Shown: in pieces, positions 16,656 to 23,798 of the stretch
Position numbering within the stretch: position 1 is the first letter of the stretch
Layout of the letters: every line of letters starts with the position of its first letter
Source: Mucilaginibacter sp. OK268
Lineage (GTDB): Bacteria; Bacteroidota; Bacteroidia; Sphingobacteriales; Sphingobacteriaceae
NCBI RefSeq assembly: GCF_900103125.1
Contig: NZ_FNJV01000003.1
Span: 186,001 to 250,000 of the forward strand
Reading direction: 5' to 3'
DNA: 64,000 nt
Notes under the pieces: model-generated
The model's input: the letters and a program-made list of their open reading frames with translations, nothing else
Database searches by the model: none
What the model was told of the DNA's origin: nothing
Position numbers and translations under genes: made by a program

Positions 16656-17612
16656 ATGCTCGATATACTCATTATAGGTGGTGGCCCCATTGGTTTAGCT
16701 TGCGGTTTGGCCGCTCAAAAAGCCGGTTTAAGCTTTGTTATTATTGAAAAAGGCTGCCTGGTTAATTCGCTGTATAATTACCCATCAACCATGACCTTTT
16801 TTTCTACTTCAGAAAAGCTGGAGATCGGTGGGGTACCTTTTGTAACCGTGCACAATAAACCAACCCGTGCCGATGCTTTGGAGTATTATCGTAGAGTGGC
16901 GCTTTCCAATCATTTACCCATCAACCTGTTTGAGGAAGTAACTAATGTTGCCCCACAAAACGGAGCATATACTATAACTACCAGCAAAGCTACTTATGAG
17001 GCTAAAAGGGTGATCCTTTCCACCGGTTTTTATGATATAGCGGTTAATCTGGATATTCCGGGCGAAGATTTGCCCAAGGTAAAACACTATTACCAGGATC
17101 CGCATTTTTATGCCCTGCAAAAGGTGGTAGTGGTAGGATCCAGCAACTCGGCTATTGATGTGGCATTGGAAACCTATCGTAAAGGTGCCGAAGTTACTTT
17201 AGTGATCCGTGGCAGCGAGGTAAGCAGCCGGGTAAAATACTGGGTACGGCCCGATATCATCAACCGGATTAAGGAAGGCAGCATCAAAGCTTATTTCAAT
17301 TCCAACCTGCAGGCCATTCGCCAATACGAGGTAAATATCCAAACCCCCGATGGCCTGGTAACCATCCCCAATGATTATGTAATGGCCATGACAGGCTACA
17401 AACCTAATTTTGATTTCCTCCGGAAGTTGGGCATTGTACTGTCCGAAGATAAATTCATCCCCCAATACAACCCCGAAACCATGGAGACCAACCTGCCCGG
17501 CCTTTACCTGGCCGGTGTAGTTTGTGGTGGTTTAGATACTCACCTGTGGTTTATCGAAAACTCGCGTATCCACGCCGATATGATCATCAATGGCATTGTA
17601 AACAAACGCTGA
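16656..17612 (+). CDS. ypdA: YpdA family putative bacillithiol disulfide reductase
   Basis: FAD/NAD(P)H-dependent oxidoreductase of the thioredoxin-reductase-like family thought to reduce bacillithiol disulfide. The FAD motif is at the N terminus (DILIIGGGPIGLACG) and the NAD(P) motif is central (VVVVGSSNSAIDVALE). There is no CxxC redox pair of the TrxB type, which fits YpdA. The N-terminal stretch LYNYPSTMTFFSTSEKLEIGG is typical of the family, and 318 residues is the normal length. The ATG is only a few bases from a TATCTTCG box, so the mRNA may be leaderless. Confidence 0.9.
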   Translation: MLDILIIGGGPIGLACGLAAQKAGLSFVIIEKGCLVNSLYNYPSTMTFFSTSEKLEIGGVPFVTVHNKPTRADALEYYRRVALSNHLPINLFEEVTNVAPQNGAYTITTSKATYEAKRVILSTGFYDIAVNLDIPGEDLPKVKHYYQDPHFYALQKVVVVGSSNSAIDVALETYRKGAEVTLVIRGSEVSSRVKYWVRPDIINRIKEGSIKAYFNSNLQAIRQYEVNIQTPDGLVTIPNDYVMAMTGYKPNFDFLRKLGIVLSEDKFIPQYNPETMETNLPGLYLAGVVCGGLDTHLWFIENSRIHADMIINGIVNKR

Positions 17613-17773
17613 TCAGACATCTATCTTCCCGTAACACATATCATCTGAATAATTTATCTATTCATTATCAGATAGTTATTACTTTTAATTTTATTAAATA
17701 GTACTATGTATTGCATATTACTATTTAAAGCACGTATCTTTATTTCAGTTTTAAACCACATAAAGCAAAAACC

Positions 17774-18205
17774 ATGAAATCAACCATTATTGCACTGCTA
17801 CTGTTATTGGCCTGCAGTACCGTGTGCCTGGCACAATGCGACAAAAAATTAAGCCTGATAACTTCAAAAACAGAACACCTGGATGGTAGTAATAACCTGG
17901 AGCGGGCTGTCGATGAGCAAACCGTTATCGAGATAATCGACAAAAAAATATCAGTTAATATTGAAAACGGAAAGCAAACCCTTACGGGAACCATCAAATC
18001 AAACACCTGCGATTGGAAAACGCCATTTAAGGAAGGAAAATCGGTGATCAACACCACTATCAGCGATGAAGACGGGGGCGGCGAAAAAGATTATGTGCTC
18101 ACCATTGAAGGCAAGGACGGAAAAGTTACCCTCACTGCCGAAAGCGTACAAGACCCCGACAGAAAACTGAGATTTGTTCTGGATAAGTTTGAAGAAAAGA
18201 AATAA
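17774..18205 (+). CDS. Small secreted hypothetical protein
   Basis: 143 residues. The signal peptide (MKSTIIALLLLLACSTVCLAQ) has a probable cleavage site after CLAQ. The mature domain of about 120 residues is acidic and beta-prone (KLSLITSKTEHLDGS, GKQTLTGTIKSNTCDWKTPF, DYVLTIEGKDGKVTL). Two cysteines (CDKK and TCDW) could form a disulfide. No family recognised. Followed by a strong hairpin terminator at 18298-18332. Confidence 0.7.
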   Translation: MKSTIIALLLLLACSTVCLAQCDKKLSLITSKTEHLDGSNNLERAVDEQTVIEIIDKKISVNIENGKQTLTGTIKSNTCDWKTPFKEGKSVINTTISDEDGGGEKDYVLTIEGKDGKVTLTAESVQDPDRKLRFVLDKFEEKK

Positions 18206-18295
18206 CCCCCAATTTTAAAAGCTCTATTACCATCCCTACCTCCGCAGGGAAGCAAGCTTTGAAAAGACAAAAAATTTGAGTATATTTATATAATT

Positions 18296-18545
18296 GCCAG
18301 CCCGGTTCTCCTTTATTCAGAGAACCGGGCTGTTTAGTTAAAGGACAAAACAGATCAAAAACAGACCGTTTTTCATTTAGTTATTTAACAGTCAGCTATT
18401 TAATACTTTTTAAACCTTTCAAAACCCATCAAAAATTTGTTAAAAAGTGTTAAAACGGCATTAAAATTTAGTTAAATGGGGTAAAAGTCACACGTTTTTA
18501 CCCTGTTTTTGATTAAAAATTGTTAAAATTTAAGGTTTAAAAAGT
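18296..18545 (+). repeat. Structured non-coding element, copy 1 (hairpin plus TTAAAA blocks)
   Basis: Homologous in layout to 53174-53422 on the minus strand. Shared blocks, in order: the GCCCGG hairpin ending CCGGGCTGTTTAGTTAA (to 18341); ATTTAATACTTTTTAAA (18398-18414); AAATTTGTTAAAAAGTG plus TTAAAA (18433-18455); and GTTAAAATTTAAGG plus TTTAAAAAGT (18522-18545). The distance from hairpin to block 2 (66 bp) and from block 2 to block 4 (124 bp) is the same in both copies. Function unknown. Confidence 0.7.
18298..18332 (+). terminator. Strong hairpin, probable terminator after the 143-aa gene
   Basis: Perfect 13-bp stem (CAGCCCGGTTCTC / GAGAACCGGGCTG) with a 9-nt loop and a TTTAGTTA tail, about 93 bp after the upstream stop codon. 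It also forms the first block of the repeated element. Confidence 0.75.
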
Positions 18546-18695
18546 CTGCGGTTATGGTATCCGATCATCAGTATTTTATAACTCATAAAAAACGGAATAT
18601 AATCTTATCGTTATTAAATCATTTTTTTCTTGCATAAGTAAAAATTTATGCAATAATTTGCACCCAAATTAAAAACACAGTAATACCACAAAAAA

Positions 18696-18821
18696 ATGAA
18701 TCTACAAAGCTTAAATAAGCCCGCAATAAGAGCAACATTTGCTCCGGCTGCCGCTGCTTTGGTTTCAACTGTTTTTTTATGCTGCCCTCCCCGACGAAGG
18801 CCCTATATGCCACGGGTTTGA
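18696..18821 (+). CDS. Candidate arginine leader peptide (41 aa)
   Basis: Short ORF with a plain ATG, encoding 41 residues: MNLQSLNKPAIRATFAPAAA at the start and LCCPPRRRPYMPRV at the end. Residues 33-35 are three consecutive arginines encoded CGA CGA AGG, codons rarely used in the surrounding genes, with another Arg (CGG) one codon before the last. It lies 118 bp upstream of the arginine gene cluster on the same strand. This is the hallmark of an attenuation leader sensing charged tRNA-Arg. No strong terminator is visible after it, so the mechanism (Rho, weak A/U hairpin or translational) is open. Confidence 0.6.
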   Translation: MNLQSLNKPAIRATFAPAAAALVSTVFLCCPPRRRPYMPRV

Positions 18822-18939
18822 ATTGATTTCCTGTAACAAAACCCCTCGAAAGAAGAAAGTGTTTAAACTTATTCTTTTAAAAACCATCTAATTATTAAGG
18901 CCTTAAAAGCCAATTAATTTAACGGTAATATCTATTTTA

Positions 18940-19587
18940 ATGACCATACAAGATTTTGATATTCAGGTTGCTACTGCACAACATGTAGACTATGCACCTC
19001 AAATATGTGTTGAAATGGCCGAATCGGCCAAAGCCCGGGGCACAGGTATAGCCCAGCGTTCCCCGGAGTACGTAGCCAATAAAATGCTGGAAGGGAAAGC
19101 GGTTATAGCCCTGCACAAGGATGGTACCTGGGCCGGTTTTTGCTATATTGAAACCTGGAGCCACGGCGATTTTGTGGCTAATTCCGGTCTTATTGTTAAT
19201 CCGCAATTTCGTAAAGCTGGGCTGGCAAAAGCCATTAAACACCGTATTTTCCAGCTTTCCAGAACTAAATATCCCGAGGCTAAAATATTCGGCTTAACCA
19301 CCGGTCTGGCCGTAATGAAGATCAATTCCGAACTGGGATATGAACCCGTTACCTACTCAGAGCTTACCCAGGACGAGAATTTTTGGGCCGGCTGCAAAAG
19401 CTGTGTTAATTACGACATTTTGATGAGCAAGGAGCGTAAGAACTGCATGTGCACCGCCATGCTGTTTGACCCTGCCGAAAAACAAAAGCAGGACGAAGAA
19501 AAAATGAAAAGGATCACCCACAAAGCTACTCTGTTGGAGCGTATTGAAAATGCCATCAAGAAAAGAATAGGGCAAGATCACGATTAA
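18940..19587 (+). CDS. GNAT acyltransferase of the arginine operon (ArgA role)
   Basis: 215 residues. The GNAT fold motif A is near residues 82-103 (SGLIVNPQFRKAGLAKAIKHRIF). As first gene of the arg cluster it probably makes the N-acyl-glutamate that starts arginine synthesis; with the carbamoyltransferase predicted to prefer succinyl substrates, succinyl-CoA may be the donor. Unusual for a GNAT enzyme is a cysteine cluster at C152, C155, C169 and C171 (GCKSC ... NCMC), a possible metal site, followed by a Lys/Glu-rich helical tail. Preceded by the candidate leader peptide. Confidence 0.8.
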   Translation: MTIQDFDIQVATAQHVDYAPQICVEMAESAKARGTGIAQRSPEYVANKMLEGKAVIALHKDGTWAGFCYIETWSHGDFVANSGLIVNPQFRKAGLAKAIKHRIFQLSRTKYPEAKIFGLTTGLAVMKINSELGYEPVTYSELTQDENFWAGCKSCVNYDILMSKERKNCMCTAMLFDPAEKQKQDEEKMKRITHKATLLERIENAIKKRIGQDHD

Positions 19588-19628
19588 AATAAATCTATAA
19601 AACAAATACATATAAATTGAAAAGAAAA

Positions 19629-19660
19629 AGCTTTAAGCCTTCCGCTTTTAGCTTTAAGCT
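19629..19660. repeat. AGCTTTAAGCC-family intergenic repeat
   Basis: A 32-bp unit (AGCTTTAAGCCTTCC then GCTTTTAGCTTTAAGCT) occupying the gap between the GNAT gene and argG. Related copies lie at 22193-22225, 22602-22634 and 30375-30408. Confidence 0.75.
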
Positions 19661-19669
19661 CAAAAAAAG

Positions 19670-20872
19670 ATGAAGAAAAAAGTAGTATTAGCGTATAGCG
19701 GAGGTTTAGACACCTCATTTTGCTGTATTTATTTAACACAGGATCTTGGTTACGAAGTTCACTCCGTTATTGTAAACACCGGTGGCTTTAGCGACGAAGA
19801 ATTAAAAGGAGTTGAAGAACGTGCCTACAAAATGGGCGTTACCTCGCACCACGTGGTTGATGAAACCAAGAACTTTTATAATACCTGTGTTCGCTTTTTG
19901 ATTTATGGTAATGTTTTAAAAAATAACACCTATCCCCTTTCGGTAAGTGCCGAGCGGGTAAGCCAGGCTACAGCTATAGCTAACTATGCCAAAGAAATAG
20001 GTGCCGAATATGTAGCACATGGCAGTACCGGCGCCGGTAATGATCAGGTACGTTTTGATATGATCTTCAACATCCTGGTACCAGAAGTGCAGATCATCAC
20101 CCCTATCCGCGACTTAAAACTGAGCCGCGAGGAAGAGATCGACTACCTGAAAAAACACGGTGTTGATATGAACTTTGAAAAAGCGAAGTACTCTATCAAT
20201 AAAGGTATCTGGGGAACATCGGTAGGTGGTAAAGAAACCCTTACTTCTAACTTAGGATTACCAGAAGAAGCATGGCCTACCCAGGTTACCGAATCGGGGG
20301 TAAAAAACCTGGAGCTTGTTTTTGAAAAAGGTGAATTGGTGGGTATCGATAAAGAAAGATATGATCATCCAACAAAAGCTATCCAGGCTTTACAAGCTAT
20401 TGCGCAGCCTTATGGCATTGGCAGGGATATTCACGTGGGCGATACCATCATCGGCATTAAAGGTCGTGTAGGCTTTGAAGCCGCTGCGCCAATGGTGATT
20501 ATCAAGGCTCACCATACTTTGGAGAAACATGTATTGACCAAATGGCAGCTGACCTGGAAAGATCAATTATCTACTTTCTACGGCAACTGGCTGCATGAAG
20601 GACAATTCCACGATCCTATTATGCGTAATATGGAAGCTTTCTTAAGCGATACCCAGCAAAACGTAAGCGGCAAGGTATTTGTACAACTGTATCCGTATCG
20701 CTTCCAGGTAATAGGTATCGAGTCGGAACACGACCTGATGTCGAACAAATTTGGCAGCTATGGCGAAATGAATAATTCATGGTCTGGCGAGGATGTAAAA
20801 GGGTTTTCTAAAATATTTGGCAACCAGGTCATGATCTATCACAAGGTTAATAATCAATCACAGAATGATTAA
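19670..20872 (+). CDS. argG: Argininosuccinate synthase
   Basis: Condenses citrulline and aspartate with ATP hydrolysis to argininosuccinate in the cytosol. The PP-loop N terminus (VVLAYSGGLDTSFC) and conserved blocks (AHGSTGAGNDQVRFD, TPIRDLKLSREEEIDYL, YSINKGIWGTSVGGKE) are clear; 400 residues is the usual length. The stop overlaps the start of the following cupin gene by 8 bp, so the two are probably translationally coupled. Confidence 0.97.
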   Translation: MKKKVVLAYSGGLDTSFCCIYLTQDLGYEVHSVIVNTGGFSDEELKGVEERAYKMGVTSHHVVDETKNFYNTCVRFLIYGNVLKNNTYPLSVSAERVSQATAIANYAKEIGAEYVAHGSTGAGNDQVRFDMIFNILVPEVQIITPIRDLKLSREEEIDYLKKHGVDMNFEKAKYSINKGIWGTSVGGKETLTSNLGLPEEAWPTQVTESGVKNLELVFEKGELVGIDKERYDHPTKAIQALQAIAQPYGIGRDIHVGDTIIGIKGRVGFEAAAPMVIIKAHHTLEKHVLTKWQLTWKDQLSTFYGNWLHEGQFHDPIMRNMEAFLSDTQQNVSGKVFVQLYPYRFQVIGIESEHDLMSNKFGSYGEMNNSWSGEDVKGFSKIFGNQVMIYHKVNNQSQND

Positions 20873-21218
20873 TACAGCTTTTTCAAAAGGCGAATGTTTA
20901 AAGCATTATAATTGGGGTGATGACTGTCACGGCTGGACTTTTATTGATACCGAGGCATTGTCTGTTAAACAGGAATTAATGCCGCCGGATACAGCCGAGC
21001 AGTTGCATTATCACGAAAAAGCTACACAGGTATTCTTTATTTTAAAAGGCAGGGCCACATTCACCATCGACGGTAATGTGACCGAATTAAAGCCCGAACA
21101 AGGAATAGAGATTTTGCCTGGTCAAAAGCACTTTATAAGTAATAATGACCGGAGCGACCTGGAGTTTATTTTATATTCTTATCCATCAACCAACCATGAC
21201 AGGATTAACATCAAATAA
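20865..21218 (+). CDS. Cupin-domain protein within the arg operon
   Basis: 117 residues forming a single small beta-barrel. The metal-binding cupin motif 1 is EQLHYHEKATQVFFILKG and motif 2 is EILPGQKHFISN. The ligands H-x-H, Glu/Gln and the later His are partly present, so metal binding is likely. It overlaps argG by 8 bp and argC by 23 bp, so co-expression is certain in structure if not in purpose. Its role in arginine synthesis is unknown; sensing or a side reaction are guesses. Confidence 0.85.
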   Translation: MINTAFSKGECLKHYNWGDDCHGWTFIDTEALSVKQELMPPDTAEQLHYHEKATQVFFILKGRATFTIDGNVTELKPEQGIEILPGQKHFISNNDRSDLEFILYSYPSTNHDRINIK

Positions 21219-22194
21219 AGTACGTGCGGGAATTATAGGTGGTGCAGGATATACTGGCGGCGAAATGTTGCGTATACTGATCAACCATCCCGATGTGGAG
21301 ATAGCTTTTGTAAACAGCAATAGCAATACGGGTAATTACGTTTACGAAGTTCATACCGATCTTTTTGGTGAAACGAATCTGCGTTTTACCGGTGAATTGT
21401 CATTTGCCATCGATGTGCTTTTCCTGTGTGTTGGTCATGGCGATGCTAAGAAATTCCTGGAGTCAACTGTTATTCCGGATCACATCAAGATAATCGATCT
21501 GAGCCAGGATTTTAGGCTAAGTCAAAGTTCAAAGTTTAAGAATAAAAGCTTTGTATACGGATTACCAGAGTTAAATCGCGAAGCCATAAAAACGGCTGAT
21601 AATATTGCTAATCCGGGTTGCTTTGCTACCTGTTTGCAATTAGGCTTATTACCCTTGGCCTCAAAAGGTATATTAAATAATGAGGTACATGTGGCGGCGA
21701 CAACCGGTTCAACCGGTGCGGGCCAAAGTTTAGCTCCTACTTCTCACTTCACCTGGCGTAATGATAACCTATCTGTTTATAAAGCTTTTAACCATCAGCA
21801 TTTAAATGAAATAGGTCAGTCGTTAAAACAATTACAGGGCGATTTCAATAAAGCTATCAACTTTATACCCTATCGCGGCGATTTTACCCGTGGCATAATC
21901 GCTTCGATGTATACAGAAAGTGACTTGAATGAAGAGAAAGCTTTGGAGTTGTATAAAAACTACTATGAAGGGCACCCTTTTACTCATATAACCAATCGCA
22001 ATATCGACTTGAAACAGATCGTGAATACCAACAAGTGTTTTATTCAGGTGAGTAAACACGAGGGCAAACTATTAATCATCAGCATACTGGATAATTTACT
22101 TAAAGGCGCCTCTGGCCAGGCAGTACAAAACATGAATTTGTTATTTGGCTTAGATGAGCGCGCAGGGCTACGACTTAAGGCGACCGCTTTTTAA
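21196..22194 (+). CDS. argC: N-acetyl-gamma-glutamyl-phosphate reductase
   Basis: NADPH-dependent reduction of N-acyl-glutamyl phosphate to the semialdehyde. The nucleotide-binding motif GIIGGAGYTGGEMLRIL and the active-site stretch ANPGCFATCLQLGLLPL (catalytic Cys) are present, with HFTWRNDNLSVYKAFNHQH further on. Start chosen at ATG 21196 (MTGLTSNKVRAGIIGG), 332 residues; the longer frame from 21145 runs deep into the cupin gene and is unlikely. The 3' end abuts an inverted-repeat unit that may mark an insertion. Confidence 0.94.
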   Translation: MTGLTSNKVRAGIIGGAGYTGGEMLRILINHPDVEIAFVNSNSNTGNYVYEVHTDLFGETNLRFTGELSFAIDVLFLCVGHGDAKKFLESTVIPDHIKIIDLSQDFRLSQSSKFKNKSFVYGLPELNREAIKTADNIANPGCFATCLQLGLLPLASKGILNNEVHVAATTGSTGAGQSLAPTSHFTWRNDNLSVYKAFNHQHLNEIGQSLKQLQGDFNKAINFIPYRGDFTRGIIASMYTESDLNEEKALELYKNYYEGHPFTHITNRNIDLKQIVNTNKCFIQVSKHEGKLLIISILDNLLKGASGQAVQNMNLLFGLDERAGLRLKATAF

Positions 22195-22225
22195 GCTAAA
22201 AGTAGAAGGCTTAAAGCTAAAAGCT
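22193..22225. repeat. Left 33-bp inverted repeat flanking the four-helix-bundle gene
   Basis: Reverse complement of 22602-22634 with four mismatches in 33 bp (opens AAGCTAAAAG, contains GAAGGCT, closes AAAAGCT). It starts at the argC stop codon. Same family as 19629-19660. Confidence 0.85.
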
Positions 22226-22242
22226 GTTGCCCCAATAAAAAT

Positions 22243-22599
22243 ATGAGGGATTATAAAAAATACGAAGTATGGAAAAAAGCGCATGAACTTAATATGTTCA
22301 TCTACTTAACATTACTTCCTAAATTCCCGAAAAGTGAACAATTTGATTTGATGAGTCAAACTAAGCGGGCCTCTTATTCCCTTCCACTTAATATAGTGGA
22401 AGGATGCGGAAGAAATACAGAAGTTGATTTTGCACGCTTCTTAGATCAGGCCTTAGGATCTGCACATGAGTTAGAATATTGCTGCTTAATGTGTCGGGAT
22501 TTGTCATATGTTGACGAACAATTGTATCAGCAAACAAATACAATAATTAACGAAGTAAAAGCCATGCTGATTGGCCTTATTAAAACACTAAGGAAGTAA
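22243..22599 (+). CDS. Four-helix-bundle protein (23S rRNA intervening-sequence/S23 family)
   Basis: 118 residues, all-helical, with family motifs: YEVWKKAHELNMFIY at the start, SQTKRASYSLPLNIVEG in the centre and FARFLDQALGSAHELEYCC. These proteins were first found encoded in insertions of 23S rRNA genes and are related to Avd, the accessory protein of diversity-generating retroelements; free-standing copies have no firm function. It interrupts the arg cluster between argC and argD and is bracketed by near-perfect 33-bp inverted repeats (22193-22225 and 22602-22634), which suggests a mobilised cassette. Confidence 0.9.
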   Translation: MRDYKKYEVWKKAHELNMFIYLTLLPKFPKSEQFDLMSQTKRASYSLPLNIVEGCGRNTEVDFARFLDQALGSAHELEYCCLMCRDLSYVDEQLYQQTNTIINEVKAMLIGLIKTLRK

Positions 22600-22601
22600 A
22601 A

Positions 22602-22634
22602 AGCTTTTCGCTTTCAGCCTTCCGCTTTTAGCTT
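22602..22634. repeat. Right 33-bp inverted repeat flanking the four-helix-bundle gene
   Basis: Opens AGCTTTTCGCTTTCAGCC and closes GCTTTTAGCTT; inverted counterpart of 22193-22225. It begins just after the stop at 22599 and ends 7 bp before the argD ATG. Confidence 0.85.
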
Positions 22635-22641
22635 AAATAAT

Positions 22642-23775
22642 ATGAATTTATTCGACGTATATCCTGTTAACCCCATAAATATAGTAAGAGGCCAGGGCAG
22701 CCTGGTTTATGATAACCACGATAAAGAGTATCTGGATATGTATGGTGGCCATGCGGTAATATCTATCGGTCATACTCATCCGCACTATGTAAAACGGTTG
22801 GAAGATCAGCTTCATCAATTGGGTTTTTATTCTAACTCTATCGAGATCCCTATTCAAAAAGAACTGGCAACTAAATTAGGTAAAGTATCCGGCAAAGATG
22901 ATTACCAGTTATTTATGTGCAACTCAGGTGCCGAAGCCAATGAGAATGCTTTAAAACTGGCCTCGTTTTACAATGGAAAGAAGAAAGCGATCGCTTTTAG
23001 AAAAGCGTTTCATGGTCGTACCTCTTTGGCGGTTGCTGTTACTGATAATCCCAAGATCGTAGCCCCTATAAATGAGACAGACAATGTAATATTTTTACCA
23101 TGGGCTGATGAAACTGCTTTGGAGCAAGCTTTTGCGGATCACGGAAACGAAATATCATCCGTTATTATTGAAGGTATACAAGGTGTTGGCGGTATACAGG
23201 TAGCTCCGGAAAGTTTCCTGCAAAAGATCCGTTCATTGTGCGATCAGCATAACGCGGTTTTCATAGCCGATTCTGTTCAATGTGGTTATGGGCGTACCGG
23301 TAAGTTCTTCTCGCAGGATTTTGCCGGTGTTAATGCCGATATCTACAGCATGGCAAAAGGCATGGGTAATGGTTTCCCGGTTGGTGGCATCATTATCTCA
23401 CCAAAAATACAACCCGCTTATGGTATGTTGGGCACCACCTTTGGCGGCAACCATTTGGCTTGCGCGGCCGGTTTAGCCGTATTGGAAGTGATGGAGCAGG
23501 ACAACCTGATGCAAAACGCGGCAACCATTGGCGAATACCTGATCAAGGAGCTTAATAAACTGGAGCAAGTTAAAGAAGTACGTGGCCGGGGCCTGATGAT
23601 CGGTATTGAATTACCAGAGGAGCTATCAAACGCGCGTAAAGACCTTTTATTTAAACACCATATTTTTACAGGCGAAGCTAAACCAAATGTGGTAAGGTTG
23701 TTACCTGCTTTAAATTTGACCAAAGCACATGCCGACAGATTTTTAGAGGCTTTTGTAAATGTTTTAAACCAATAA
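22642..23775 (+). CDS. argD: N-acyl-ornithine aminotransferase
   Basis: PLP-dependent class III aminotransferase converting the N-acyl-glutamate semialdehyde to N-acyl-ornithine. Characteristic blocks are NSGAEANENALKLA, FHGRT, IIEGIQGVGGI, FIADSVQCGYGRTG and the PLP-lysine segment SMAKGMGNGFPVGG. 377 residues, slightly short but complete for Bacteroidota enzymes. It lies 23 bp before the carbamoyltransferase gene. Whether the acyl group is acetyl or succinyl is discussed with that gene. Confidence 0.94.
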   Translation: MNLFDVYPVNPINIVRGQGSLVYDNHDKEYLDMYGGHAVISIGHTHPHYVKRLEDQLHQLGFYSNSIEIPIQKELATKLGKVSGKDDYQLFMCNSGAEANENALKLASFYNGKKKAIAFRKAFHGRTSLAVAVTDNPKIVAPINETDNVIFLPWADETALEQAFADHGNEISSVIIEGIQGVGGIQVAPESFLQKIRSLCDQHNAVFIADSVQCGYGRTGKFFSQDFAGVNADIYSMAKGMGNGFPVGGIIISPKIQPAYGMLGTTFGGNHLACAAGLAVLEVMEQDNLMQNAATIGEYLIKELNKLEQVKEVRGRGLMIGIELPEELSNARKDLLFKHHIFTGEAKPNVVRLLPALNLTKAHADRFLEAFVNVLNQ

Positions 23776-23798
23776 TTCGCTATTAAATATCCGGGCTA

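Noticed and set aside
22193..22634. Insertion sequence
   Set aside because: Terminal inverted repeats are present, but the enclosed gene is a four-helix-bundle protein and no transposase is encoded; reported as a cassette instead.
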